NCBI GenBank assembly: GCA_023053575.1
Contig: JAKZAP010000022.1
Span: forward strand, 793,001 to 857,000
DNA from: Branchinecta lynchi
Lineage: Eukaryota; Arthropoda; Branchiopoda; Anostraca; Branchinectidae
DNA: 64,000 nucleotides
Direction of reading: 5' to 3'
The notes below the pieces were generated by a model, which had not been told where the DNA came from, did not search any database, and worked only from the letters and a program-made list of their open reading frames with translations. The position numbers and the translations under genes are program-made. Shown here piece by piece: positions 39,901 to 51,010 of this stretch (position 1 is its first letter; each line of letters begins with the position of its first letter).

Positions 39901-42304
39901 AGGTGCTACGCCATCCTGTCCCACAATGGCGTTAAGTTTTTCCGTTTCAACGATCCCACGTGATCTTTACACAAAATTTGCGGAATCTGGGACCGAAATC
40001 GGGCGAATTCGTTCAGTTTAAACAACCCTTTTCCTTAAGATTTTACCCTTCTGACGCCAACTATGCTGGTTTGTTACCATTTAATTAGTCACTTTGTCAA
40101 ATCTAATTCCAACAAAATGTCGACAGTTCTCTCTGCACGCATCCCCAGCAAACTAAGCAGAGCAAAATAACTCTGGTGAGTAATGCGCAAACTCTGAAAA
40201 AGTGACACACAGTCAAATCGCAACGACACAAGCTCCGCTAGACGACACGAATATCCCTACTGAAACTCAAACAGTCATTAACGAGCACTGGCTCTGATCT
40301 GATCCTCGATGTTTGCACCGCATCTTAGCCTTGCTAGATTTTTCTACGTCCGCCACTGCACACACGAACAGTTTGCTGAAGCTTCTCTCGCGAAGCGAGC
40401 TGGGCGGCGCTGCGATGGAGGCCCATTATTTATGCATGGGAAGGATATGTCTTCGCATTACTCTCTAGAGTTATTTGGCTCTGAAACTGAGAAATCTCAG
40501 AATCAAAACAATAGTCATATCACTCAGAGTCATCGCACACCCCGGGGGCAAACGACGTGATATAGCATCCGCTACAGGCACACTCTTTGATACTACTTGA
40601 AACCAAGTGATGTAGCTGGCACTTTTCAGAATATCGTTCCATATGAAGTCCTGTTGACTGATTTTGCCAATAAATTAACAATTTCATTTATTACCAGCTA
40701 AATGCATGAGGGGATATTCGGGTAGGAAAAGGTTATATAAAGAGAAAGTAATCAAAATAATAACAGACCATCTCGAAAGATACCTGAACGAAAAGTATTT
40801 CAGACGAAGCTTTGAAGTGGCCGCTTACCTCTTTTTGGTGACCTGTAGGCCTATACTACTAGTGCAAAATTTGTCTTTCAGACCATTCCAACAACTTCAA
40901 CATCTATCCCCAAAGCGTCGCTGACGGCCTTGGCGAGTCCTACGACTATGGCAGTATGATGCACTATTCTCGCACTGCTTTTTCCCTAAATGGTGAAGAC
41001 ACTATCATTCCTGTTGTAAGTAGACCCTTAGAGCACTACCATAGCTGTCAAATTCAGCGGCAAATTTCAAGTCTGTATCATATTATTGTTGTAACGCAGT
41101 AACGCATTGTAGTAACGCAGAGGCGTTACTAGCCAAAATGTTTGGGGGCATGGCAATGTATTGACCGACTGGCTGGTCATTTTTACCGACTGTTTTTTGC
41201 AGAGACAAACAACAATTACTGAGAAAAAACAACGGTGTTGACGAAACATTTTTAAAGGACATCTGAACAATGAGACCATACTTGAACACACCATGGAGAA
41301 TGCATTTACCGACTTGGCCACGGAGAGCATTCTTCTCCTGAGCGTGCCGTTTTCAGAATAGGGATGTTCGTTTCTGGACGTTTGCACATGTAGACTCCAA
41401 TACAAAAAGCACAATGCGTTCAAATCTTGTACAGCGATGGCCGGATCGTATTGGAATTTTTCTAGATATACGTTTGGGCTTAACTGGTTAAAAAATATTC
41501 CAGAAGAAGGGTTGATTGGAGACACTTGTTAATTCCTAAAATTGTTCGGTACTGAAATAAGGACAGATGCAAAATGGAGCAAAAACCATAGCTTGGAAAC
41601 ACTATTTCGTATTTGGATTGGGTTTTCTGCAGGCAATAGTAACGGAAGTCATACAGATAGGGATGATACTTGGTGCTCCTCATTCAGGTGTCCTTTAAGA
41701 AGAATCGACCATTTTTACGAAAAGCCAGGCCTAATTTTTACCGACTTGCCGAAAAAAATCGGGGGGATGGGGCGGCGTCCCCCCGCCCACCCCTAGTTGT
41801 GACGTCACGAGTTAATTGGTTCACGGTAAACTCATAAGCGATGACGGTTGTGGTGTGAGTGTGAAACGACTAGTTTTAAAGTCGATCGAGCATGAAACAT
41901 TACCATCCCCCCATGTCCGAATGGCTAAAGTTTCAGCACAGCCTGGCTCTCGCGTCATCTTTCAATGGTGGCCATACACGTTAAATTTCCTACCAGAATT
42001 TACCCAGACAATAACAATGAATGGGAATTGCTGACCGAACAATCCCTCCAGCAAAATTTGCTCATTATGAGGCATCGGGCATCGCTCACCAGAAACGGGA
42101 CGATAAATGGATTAATTTTGTGAGCGGAAATGGCATCTGAACCACTTATTAATGTGTTGACTTTTTGAATAGAACTGAATTAACTCCTCAGAATTACTAT
42201 TTTGCTTTCAGGATGCAAGTGCAACCATTGGACAAAGGGTTGGCTTCAGCGAAACCGATCTAATCAAAGTAAACAAGATGTACTGTCAGTCAAAATCTGC
42301 TTAG
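33827..42304 (+). CDS. Astacin-family zinc metalloprotease gene 2 (exons 33,827-33,979; 38,636-38,765; 39,456-39,628; 40,882-41,015; 42,212-42,304)
   Basis: Five exons with consistent phases encode propeptide and complete M12A catalytic domain, about 227 residues, or 243 with the candidate exon at 33,739. Propeptide: NAGYYEGDIILP, where the aspartate is the expected latency switch to the zinc. The mature domain opens near YRWPGAVVPYTLDSRF. Cysteines in KTCIRF, DGGCSS, SGSCITRF and KMYC give both conserved disulfides. Zinc site HEMYHALGFYHEQSRYDRND; Met-turn SMMHYS. It ends QSKSA after the last cysteine, with no EGF, CUB or ShK module, as in short secreted astacins used in digestion, hatching or development; which role applies here is unknown. 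All catalytic residues are present and no frame break is seen, so it is probably functional. Paralogue of gene 1, same strand. Introns carry MITEs and LINE pieces. Confidence 0.92.
34192..34250 (-). mobile_element. LINE 3' end scrap with (TAAG)n tail
   Basis: TAAGTAAGTAAGTAATTAAG followed by TTATTTGTAATTGTAACCCGCC resembles the tail region at 4,676-4,725. Too short to classify further. Confidence 0.4.
34298..34680. mobile_element. TA-flanked MITE (CACTGTCAGAAG ends), copy 2
   Basis: 383 bp, TA on both sides, same arms as 13,122-13,484, including AACACTTTCAAGAATAACACC and its inverse. In the first long intron of astacin gene 2. Confidence 0.85.
34690..36230 (+). repeat. Composite repeat: ~115-bp units (to ~35,290) then C-rich block, copy 5
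   Basis: Starts after 'GCTCATATGGCACTTGC' and the MITE, with TAAGATGCGCACTTTAGGGG-type units, then CCAAGTTTCATC / CGGATCCGGTCCGG units with C runs near 35,398 and 35,940, ending at GACCGACCGACAGACAGACC. This shows the two unit types belong to one composite element. Confidence 0.65.
36231..37010. other. Intron sequence, nothing recognised
   Basis: Part of the first long intron of astacin gene 2. A stretch near 36,240-36,260 (AATGAAAGAAAATAAATAAA) could be another short-repeat LINE tail; no protein match supports it. Confidence 0.35.
37012..38120 (-). mobile_element. 5'-truncated LINE with (ATTC)n tail
   Basis: Minus-strand frame 37,206-38,096 (296 codons) holds the second half of a reverse transcriptase: VRKGVPQGLVSSLHIFKCAI, YIAYADDVLLIS, then the C-terminal FLAGLYPILRKKDTSRMRSC. 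The upstream motifs are missing by truncation. The tail appears as TGAATGAATGAATGAA at 37,015-37,030. It lies antisense in the long intron of astacin gene 2. Confidence 0.9.
38263..38480. repeat. Dispersed repeat, inverse partner at 45,060-45,295
   Basis: AGCTATTTGCAGAGGTAACG, 'GGTATGGGGAAATATTCG' and 'GATTATTTGTTCTTGAC' match the reverse complement of 45,060-45,295 over about 200 bp. Unclassified. Confidence 0.6.
38636..38765 (+). CDS. Astacin gene 2, TCIRF exon
   Basis: Acceptor GATTGTAG, donor GTGAGT. Encodes ADEVTSIESAFAEYATKTC, IRFILRTDEIDYVRITN and DDGGCSS. Phase 1 in, 2 out. No equivalent seen for gene 1. Confidence 0.88.
38797..39175. mobile_element. Divergent member of the CACTGTCAGAAG MITE family, copy 3
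   Basis: Ends CACTGTCAGAAGTTTTATAA and its near inverse, flanked by CA on both sides. It starts 31 bp after a splice donor and fills much of a 690-bp intron. Confidence 0.75.
39046..39430 (+). repeat. Tandem duplication of ~193 bp beside exon
   Basis: GGTGGTAACGCTTATTA through 'CAGTCAAAATGTTG' and 'AAGGCTAACTAGTCACG' occurs twice (from about 39,046 and 39,239). The unit comprises the right arm of MITE copy 3 plus flank, and the second copy ends about 26 bp before the zinc-site exon. Confidence 0.8.
39456..39628 (+). CDS. Astacin gene 2, zinc-site exon
   Basis: Acceptor ATACAG, donor GTAAGA. Encodes YVGRIGGGQRLNYASGSC, ITRFGTLLHEMYHALGFYHE and QSRYDRNDFVTI, ending at VDP. 173 nt against 170 nt in gene 1. 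Confidence 0.9.
40150..40491. mobile_element. hAT-like MITE, copy 2, with 8-bp target duplication
   Basis: Element 40,158-40,483 (326 bp) begins CAGAGCAAAATAACTCTGG and ends AGAGTTATTTGGCTCTG. Flanks AAACTAAG and AAACTGAG match 7 of 8. It is longer than copy 1 by about 100 bp of extra interior. In an intron of astacin gene 2. Confidence 0.85.
40882..41015 (+). CDS. Astacin gene 2, Met-turn exon
   Basis: Acceptor CTTTCAG, donor GTAAGT. Encodes HSNNFNIYPQSVADGLG, then ESYDYGSMMHYSRTAFSLNG. 134 nt, as in gene 1. Confidence 0.9.
41016..42211. other. Last intron of astacin gene 2
   Basis: No gene recognised on either strand. A C/G-rich stretch CGGGGGGATGGGGCGGCGTC lies near 41,760. Confidence 0.5.
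42212..42304 (+). CDS. Astacin gene 2, last exon
   Basis: Acceptor CTTTCAG. Encodes DASATIGQRVGFSETDLIKV then NKMYCQSKSA and TAG. Confidence 0.9.
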   Translation, partial: DASATIGQRVGFSETDLIKVNKMYCQSKSA

Positions 42305-44010
42305 GCTTTCTGCATAGTATTTTGTTATCACTTCTTCATTAATATACTCGAACACCGTGTTCTCTAATTCCACGAGTAGACAGAAGAGACCATGTACATA
42401 CTTCAAGTTTCAAGGATAATAGCTGAGATATGGCAATCTAGTTACCCATCACTTATTCAGTTGAACAGGCTTGAAGACCAGATGAAAATGCGTTACTTCG
42501 TTCAGGAATAACCGATTTTAATATAGTGGAAACACCCAGCTTGAAAAATGGATCCTCGCATTTGAAAACATGAGCCTCAGAAGAATCTTAAATATAAGCT
42601 GGCAACAAAAAATCACCAATGCAGAAATACGCAGGAAAACAGGTCAGCCGTCTGTCATCGAGCTGCTGAAAAGAAGGCGGACCTCGGACATGTCATTCGT
42701 ATGGACGACATCCGCCTTGCTCGAACAACCTACGAGTGGAAGCCAGACGGGAGAAGAAAGCGAGGCCGCCCCAAAAACATCATTGAGGCGAACATATGAC
42801 CGAGATCTGAGGACGGCTGGTACCTCGCTAGTACCTGAATGGGAAGACGTCACCGCTGAGGCATCAATGCGGGACGAATGGAGAGGCTTTGTCGACGCCC
42901 TATGTGCCACCGATGGCTCTGGAGGGACTAAGGTCTAAGGTAATAGTGGAATTTTCCTGTCGAATTTGCTTGTACTTGTGTTGAATGCTTGACGAAAAAG
43001 ATTTACGAAAGTTTTTGTTCAGGCACTAAGCAGTCTTCACCAAGATCACCATTGACCACTGAAAAGCCGCGTTTGCGTTGAGTTTCAAATTTTCCACGTC
43101 ATTGTAGAACGGCTGTACATCTTCTGAATGTCACTATTAGAGCAGAGAATGGAAAATCAAAATATCCTTTAGCAGAATCCGAATAATGCAGTGTGTGCAG
43201 CTGAATGATACAAAAATAAGTTGGATTTTCAGTTAAACTTTAACTAGAACGACAAAGGAGAAGAACGTACAAATATTGTTCTGTACAAGATATAGCATAC
43301 AGTCAGTCAAAATTTGCTTAGGCTTTCTGCTTAGTATTTTGTTGTCCAATGCTTCATTAATATACTCGAACGCCGTATTCTCCAACTCCACGAGTAGACA
43401 GTAGAGACCATGTACATACTTCAAGTTTAAAGGATACGGGCTAAGATAGGGGAATCTAGTTACCCATCACTTATTCAATTAAATAGGTTTGAAGACCCGT
43501 TGAAAATGCGTTACTTCGTTGCTCCGCTGTTCAGGAATAATCGATTTTAATGTAATGGAATTTCCCTGTTGTATTTGTGGCAAGTCTATTTTTTTTTTTA
43601 CCTGTGTTGAATGCTTGACGAAGATTTACGAAAGTTTGTGTTCAGGCCGCGTTTGTGCTGAGTTTCAAATTTTCCACGTCATAGTAGAATTTGCGTTGTG
43701 GGGACGGCTGTACATCTTCTGAACGTCACTACTAGAGCAGATAGCGGAAAATCAAACATCCTTTAGCAGAATCCGAATAATGCAGTGTGTGCAGCTGAAT
43801 GATACAAAAATAAGTTGGCTTTTCAGTTAAACTTTAACTAGAACGAAAGTAGAAAGTAGTAAGTACAAGATATAGCCTACAGTCAGTCAAAACTTGGGTT
43901 TTCTGCTTATAACTGTGTCATCATTGCTTCATAAATATACTCGAGCACCGTATTCTCCAATTCCACGACTAGACAGCAGAGAATATGTACATACTTAATC
44001 AGAACGACAA
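42280..44010 (+). repeat. Tandem duplication of the 3' end and flank of astacin gene 2
   Basis: The sequence from the last codons onward (GTCAGTCAAAATCTGCTTAG, 'ATATACTCGAACACCGT', 'CCACGAGTAGACAG') recurs at about 43,304 and, shortened, at about 43,885. Between them GTGTTGAATGCTTGACGAA through CTTTAACTAGAACGA also occurs twice, giving a unit of about 580 bp. The first copy is stretched by the LINE insertion at 42,545. The later copies contain the end of the coding exon only as relics. Confidence 0.85.
42545..42945 (+). mobile_element. LINE 3' fragment, frameshifted
   Basis: Plus-strand frames give LRRILNISWQQKITNAEIRR and, in another frame, GHVIRMDDIRLARTTYEWKP and RKRGRPKNIIEA, then back to MRDEWRGFVDALCATDGSG. 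This is the familiar C-terminus of RTE-like reverse transcriptases. At least two frame breaks. Inserted in the duplicated 3' flank of astacin gene 2. Confidence 0.85.
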
Positions 44011-45059
44011 AGGAGACTTGTTGGAAGAACGAAAAATCAAAATCAGCTGGGCACTGGAGTCCTGTCAATCTCGCTATGATGGCAACATCCAGTTAGCTAT
44101 ATAACGTGTCCAAAAGCTTTTTAGTGCTGTAAATGCTGCATATTTATTTATTTCTGTCCGAAACCTGTTACCTTTATTTCTTCTCTGACACTTCTAGAAT
44201 ACTGAAATTTAAGTTGGGAAGAAGAAGAAGAAAATAATTAGCTATATAAGAGACGACTCAGACTTCGTAAAGTTTTTCGCAAAGTATGCTCCGTGAAGTT
44301 TGTCGCCGCTCAGGCGGGAATTCGACCTAGACAACATTACGAAAACTTTGTGTGGCAATTTGTTCTAGAAAGAAAAAGATCTTAGGACGATACTATAGGA
44401 GAATCGCCGTGCTCCCCGGTTTTTTCTTGAAAACTCAGGATAAGACTTTGCATCTTTGCTGAATTTTTCGATGAATTTTATGCTGAAGTAATGCTGCATT
44501 AACTGAGCGAAAATTTATGCCCGAAAGCAAAATGCTGCATAATTCATTTTTCGATCCTCAAATAATTCAGCATTTTTGTTCGTTTCGGAGCTTTCGGGCA
44601 CGTTCATAGTGATGTTGATCTTCTCACTGGCTTGAAAGGAAAATATTCCGAGGAATACAGATAAAAGTGTATGGCTGGTAAGAAGGTGCGGATAAGGGGC
44701 ACCTGACTTTTGGCCGCCTGAAACTGGCGTCAAGAGCCCTGCAAGGGACGCTACTGTGAAGTTCCCACTAGGTTTTGGACCCAGCTTGGTAGGTACAGCT
44801 TCTGTTAGTGATTGATTCAGAAATTGTACTGAGCCTCCTTTTTGTTGCAATAGCGCTGCCGCATCGCTGCTGCAGCACTTCTTTGCTTTTGCACAATATG
44901 CGTTTTTGGATCCACTTTCTTCTTGGTTGAAGCGGAAGCGCTGCAGCATCTTGCAGGGAAGCACGGACTTCGTCGGTGATCAAGTCCGTGATTCTCGAGG
45001 AGCGCTGTCAAGATGCGTGGTAACTACGCATCTCTAACGGATGTAGAAAGAATCAGTCC
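44010..45059. other. No gene recognised
   Basis: A minus-strand frame of 149 codons (44,515-44,964) exists but its protein has biased, low-complexity stretches, overlaps other frames and shows no family feature. A scrap of the GCGTGTTCCACCC MITE interior lies near 45,020. Confidence 0.4.
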
Positions 45060-45295
45060 GGAATCGGGCGAGAAGTGGACCTGCAGCATGCAACAAAAAC
45101 GAGGCTCTGGTCCAGGATACCACAGGGGAGGATTCTCTGCACGACAGTAAGAACAAATAATCGGATAGAACATCTGTCTCCCTATCTATGTGATATGACA
45201 ATGCGAAGTTGAATATTTCCCCATACACCAGCCCGATGCAAACGAGCGGAGGTTAGGAGCCACGGGGCACACGACGTTTCGTTACCTCAAATAGC
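45060..45295. repeat. Dispersed repeat, inverse partner of 38,263-38,480
   Basis: See the partner entry. It is cut at its right end by the GAATA tail of a LINE. Confidence 0.6.
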
Positions 45296-45480
45296 TATAG
45301 AATAGAATAGAATAGAATAGTGTTTATTTAGCCTCAATGGGCCATACACAGATTCTTATAAACACGGCATACAATTATATTAATACACTGAAAACATAAT
45401 GCTCCTAGGACACATACATAAACTACCTTCTATTTAAATTTCCACTCACATGATCTACCACCGTTTTAATAACGTTGTCT
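45296..45480 (-). mobile_element. LINE 3' end with (CTATT)n tail
   Basis: Four to five GAATA units at about 45,299-45,319 then TGTTTATTTAGCCTCAATGG on the plus strand, i.e. a minus-strand 3' end reading CCATTGAGGCTAAATAAACA then the tail. No coding part remains. It directly borders the giant satellite. Confidence 0.55.
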
Positions 45481-46495
45481 TTAGTCGATGACAGTCGAAC
45501 AGACAGTCAGTCAAGACAGACAGACAGTCAGTCTGTCAGTCAGGACAGACCAACAGACAGAGAGTCAGTCAGACAGTCAGACAGACAGACAGTCAGTCAG
45601 ACAGACAGACAGACAGTCAGTCAGTCAGACAGACAGACATACAGTCAGTCAGTCAAGACAATCAGACAGACAGAGAGTCAGTCAAGACAAACAGACAGTC
45701 AGTCAAGACAGACAGGCAGTCACACAGTCAGTCAAGACAGTCAGACAGTCAGTCAAGACAGTCAGACAGTCAGTAAAGACAGTCAGACAGTCAGTCAAGA
45801 CAGACAGACAGACAGGCAGAAAGACAGACAGACAGACAGGCAGACAGACAGACAGAAAGACAGATAGACAGTCAGTCAAGACAGACACACGGACAGACAG
45901 TCAGTCAAGACAGACAGAAAGTCAGTCAAGACAGACAGACAGACAAACAGTCAGTCAAGACAGACAGACAAACAGTCAGTCAAGACAGATAGACAGTCAG
46001 TCAGTCAAGACAGACAGACAGACAGACAATCAGTCAAGAAAAACAGACAGTCAGTCAGTCAAGTCAGACAGATAGACAGACAGTCATCCAAGACAGACAG
46101 ACAGTCAGTCAGTCAAGACAGACAGACAGACCGACAGTCAGTCAAGACAGACCGACAGTCAGTCAAGACAGACAGACAGTCAGTCACAAAAGACAGACAG
46201 TCAGTCAAGACAGAGAGACAGTCAGTCAAGACAGACAGACAGACAGTCAGTCACGACAGACAGACATACAGTCAGTCAGTCAGTCAAAACAGACAGACAG
46301 ATAGTCAGTCAGTCAAAACAGACAGACAGTCAGTCAAGACAGACAGACAGTCAGTCAAGACAGACAGACAGTCAGTCAAGAAAGACAGACAGTCTGTCAA
46401 GACAGACAGACACTCAGTCAAGACAGACAGACACTCAGTCAAGACAGACAGACAGTCAGTCAGTCAAGAAAGACAAACAGTCAGTCAGTCAAGAC

Positions 46496-46529
<34 letters not shown>

Positions 46530-47797
46530 TCAAGACAGACAGACAGTCAGTTAGTCAAGAAAGACAGACAGTCAGTCAAGACAGACAGACAATCAGAAAG
46601 ACAGTCAGTCAAGACAGACAGACAGTCATTCAAGACAGACAGTCAGTCAGTCAAGAAAGACAGACAATAAGTCAGTCAAGACAGACAAACAGTCAGTCAA
46701 TCAAGACAGGCAGACAGACAGACAGTCAGTCAAGACAGATTGACAGTCAGTCAGTCAAGACAGACAGACAGTCGGTCAAGACAGACAGACAGTCAGTCAA
46801 GGCAGACAGACAGTCAGTCAAGAAAGACAGACAGTCCTTCAAGACAGACAGACAGTCAGTCAAGACAGACAGACAGTCAGACAAGACAGACAGACAGTCA
46901 AACAGACAGTCAGTCAAGACGGACAGACAGTTAGTCAAGACAGACAGACTGACTGTCAGTCAAGACAGACAGACAGACAGACAGTCAGTCAAGACAGACA
47001 AACAGACAGTTAGTCAAGACAGACAAACAGACAGAAAGACAGACAGTCAGTCAAGACAAGATAGACAGACGGACAGACAGTTAAGATAGACAGACAGTCA
47101 GTCAGTTCAGACAGACAGACAGTCAGTCAGGATTTCAGACAGACAGTCAGTCTAAAACAGACAATATCAGTCAAGAAAGACAGACAAACAGACAGTCAGT
47201 CAAGACAAACAGACATACAGACAATCAGTCTAGACAGACAGACAGTCAGTTAGTCAAGAAAGACAGACAGTCAGTCAAGAAAGACAGACAGTCAGTCAAG
47301 ACAGACAGACAGTCAGAAAGACAGTCAGTCAAGACAGACAGACAGTCAGTCAGTCAAGAAAGACAGACAATAAGTCAGTCAAGACAGACAAACAGACAGT
47401 TAGTCAGTCAAGACAGACAAACAGTCAGTCAGTCAAGACAGTAAGACAGACAGACAGTCAGTCAAGACAGATAGACAGTCAGTCAGTCAAGACAGACAGA
47501 CAGACAGACAGTCAAGACAGAGAGACAGTCAGTCAAGACAGACATACAGTCAGTCAAGACAGACAGACAGTCAGTCAAGACAGAAAGACAGTCAGTCAAG
47601 ACAGACAGACATACAGTCAGTCAGTCAGTCAAGACAGACAGACAGATAGTCGGTCAGTCAAGACAGACAGACAGTCAGTCAAGACAGACAGACAGTCAGT
47701 CAAGACAGACAGACATACAGTCAGTCAGTCAGTCAAGACAGACAGACAGACAGACAGTCAGTCAAGACCGACAGACAGACAGAAAGTCAGTCAAGAT

Positions 47798-47834
<37 letters not shown>

Positions 47835-47867
47835 TATAGACAGTCAGTCAAGACAGACAGACAGACA

Positions 47868-48802
47868 GTTAACTCAAAATCAAAATATCAGTCAAGAATG
47901 TCAGACAGACAGACAGACAGACAGCCAGTCAGTCTAAATAGACAGTCGGACAGACAGTCAGTCAAGACGGACAGACAGTCAGTTAACTCAAAATCAAAAT
48001 ATCAGTCAAGAATGTCAGACAGACAGACAGACAGACAGTCAGTCAAGACAGATAGACAGTCAGTCAGTCAAGATAGACAGACAGACAGACAGTCAGACAG
48101 TCGGTCAAGACAGACAGACAGTCAGTCAAGGCAGACAGACAGTCAGTCAAGGAAGACAGACAGTCCTTCAAGACCGACAGACAGTCAGTCAAGACAGACA
48201 GACAGTCAGACAAGAAAGACAGATAGTAAGTCAGTCCAGACAGACAGACAGACAATCAGTCAGTCAAGACAGACAGACAGACAGACAGTCAAGATAGACA
48301 GGCAGTCAGTCAGTCAGTCAAGACAGACAGACAGACAGACAGACAGTCAGTCAGTCAGTCAAGACAGACAGACAGTCAGTCAGTCAAGACAGACAGACAG
48401 ACAGACAGACAGATAGTCAGTCAAGACAGATATACACTCAGTCAAGACAGACAGACAGTCAGTCGAGACAGACAGACAGACAGACAGTCAGAAAGACAGT
48501 CAGTCAAGACAGACAGACATTCAGTCAGTCAAGAAAGACAGACAGTCAGTCAGTCAAGACAACCAGATAGAAAGACAGTCAGTCAAGACAGACAGACAGT
48601 CATCCAGTCAAGACAGACAGACAGACAGACAGTCAGTCAAGACAGACAGAAAGTCAGTCAAGAAAGACAGACAGTCAGTCAAGACAGACAGACAGTCAGT
48701 CAAGAAAGACAGACAGTCAGTTCCGAAAGACAGACAATCAGTCGCGACAGACAGACAGACAGTTAGTCAAGATAGACAGACAGACAGACAGTCAGTCAAG
48801 AT

Positions 48803-48839
<37 letters not shown>

Positions 48840-48920
48840 TATAGACAGTCAGTCAAGACAGACAGACAGTCAGTTAACTCAAAATCAAAATATCAGTCAA
48901 GAATGTCAGACAGACAGTCA
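47868..48920 (+). repeat. Marker segments AACTCAAAATCAAAATATCAG within the satellite
   Basis: TTAACTCAAAATCAAAATAT followed by CAGTCAAGAATGTCAGAC occurs at about 47,869, 47,983 and 48,874. The surrounding tetramer order is also shared, so kilobase-scale blocks have been duplicated. Confidence 0.8.
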
Positions 48921-50919
48921 GACAGACAGACAGACAGACAGCCAGTCAGTCAAAATAGACAGTCGGACAGACAGTCAGTCAAGACAGACAGACAGTCAGT
49001 CTGTCAGTCAGGACAGACAGACAGACAGAGAGTCAGTCAGACAGACAGACAGACATACAGTCAGTCAGACAGACAGACAGACAGTCAGTCAGACAGACAG
49101 ACAGACAGTCAGTCAGTCAAGACAATCAGACAGACAGAGAGTCAGTCAAGACAGACAGACAGTCAGTCAAGAAAGACAGACAGTCAGTCAAGACAGACAG
49201 ACAGTCAGTCAAGACAGACAGACAGTCAGTCAAGACAGACAGACAGTCAGTCAAGACAGACAGACAGTCAGTCAAGACAGACAGACAGTCAGTCAAGACA
49301 GACAGACAGTCAGTCAAGACAGACAGACAGTCAGTCAAGACAGACAGACAGTCAGTCAAGACAGACAGACAGTCAGTCAAGACAGACAGACAGTCAGTCA
49401 AGACAATCAGACAGTCAGTCAAGAAAGACAGACAGGCAGAAAGACAGACAGACAGACAGACAGAAAGACAGATAGACAGTCAGCCAAGACAGACACACGG
49501 ACAGACAGTCAGTCAAGACAGACAGACAGACAGACAGTCAACCAAGACAGACAGACAGTCAGTCAAGACAGAAAGAAAGTCGGTCAAGACAGACAGACAG
49601 TCAGTCAAGGCAGACAGACAGTCAGTCAAGGAAGACAGACAGTCCTTCAAGACCGACAGACAGTCAGTCAAGACAGACAGACAGTCAGACAAGAAAGACA
49701 GACAGTCAGTCAAGACAGACAGTCAGTCAAGACAGACAGACATTCAGTCAGTCAAGATAGACAGACAGACAGTCAGTCAAGATAGACAGGCAGACAGTCA
49801 GTCAAGACAGACAGACAGTCAGTCAGTCAAGACAGACAGACAGTCAGTCAGTCAAGACAGACAGACAGACAGACAGACAGTCAAGATAGACAGGCAGTCA
49901 GTCAGTCAGTCAAGACAGACAGACAGACAGACAGTCAGTCAGTAAAGACAGACAGACAGACAGACAGTCAGTCAGTCAAGACAGACAGACAGACAGACAG
50001 ACAGAAAGACAGATAGTCAGTCAAGACAGACAGACACTCAGTAAAGACAGACAGACAGTCAGTAAGTCAAGAAAGACAGACAGTCAGTAAGTCAAGACAG
50101 TCAGTCAAGACAGACAGACAGTCAGTTAGTCAAGATAGACAGACAGACAGACATTCAGTCAAGACAGACAGACAGTCAGTCAAGACAGACAGACAGTCAG
50201 TCAAGACAGACAGACAGTCAGTCAAGAAAGACAGACAGTCAGTCAAGACAGACGAACAGTCAGTCAAGACAGACAGACAGACAGTCAGACAGACAGTCAG
50301 TCCAGAAAAAAGACAGTCAGTCAAGACAGACAGACAGACAGTCAGTCAAGAAAGACAGACAGTCAGTCAGTCAAGACAGACAGATAGAAAGACAGTCAGT
50401 CAAGACAGACAGACAGTCAGTTAGTCAAGATAGACAGACAGACAGACATTCAGTCAAGACAGACAGACAGTCAGTCAAGACAGACATACAGTCAGTCAAG
50501 AAAGACAGACAGTCAGTCAGGACAGACAGACAGTCAGTCAAGACAGACATACAGTCAGTCAAGACAGACAGACAGACAGTCAGACAGACAGTCAGTCCAG
50601 AAAAAAAGACAGTCAGTCCAGACAGACAGACAGACAGTCAGTCAAGACAGACAGACATTCAGTCAGTCAAGAAAGACAGACAGTCAGTCAGTCAAGACAG
50701 ACAGATAGAAAGACAGTCAGTCAAGACAGACAGACAGTCAGTTAGTCAAGATAAACAGACAGACATTCAGTCAAGACAGACAGACAGTCAGTCAAGACAG
50801 ACAGATAGTCAGTCAAGAAAGACAGACAGTCAGTCAGGACAGACAGACAGTCAGTCAAGACAGACAGTCAGTCAAGACAGACAGACAGTCAGACAGACAG
50901 TCAGTCAAGACACACAGAC

Positions 50920-50971
50920 AGTTAGTTACATCAAAATCAAAATATCAGTCAAGACAGTCAAACAGACAGTC

Positions 50972-51010
<39 letters not shown>

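Noticed and set aside
44515..44964. 149-codon minus-strand frame as a gene
   Set aside because: No splice context, family motif or membrane/signal pattern; biased composition and overlapping frames.
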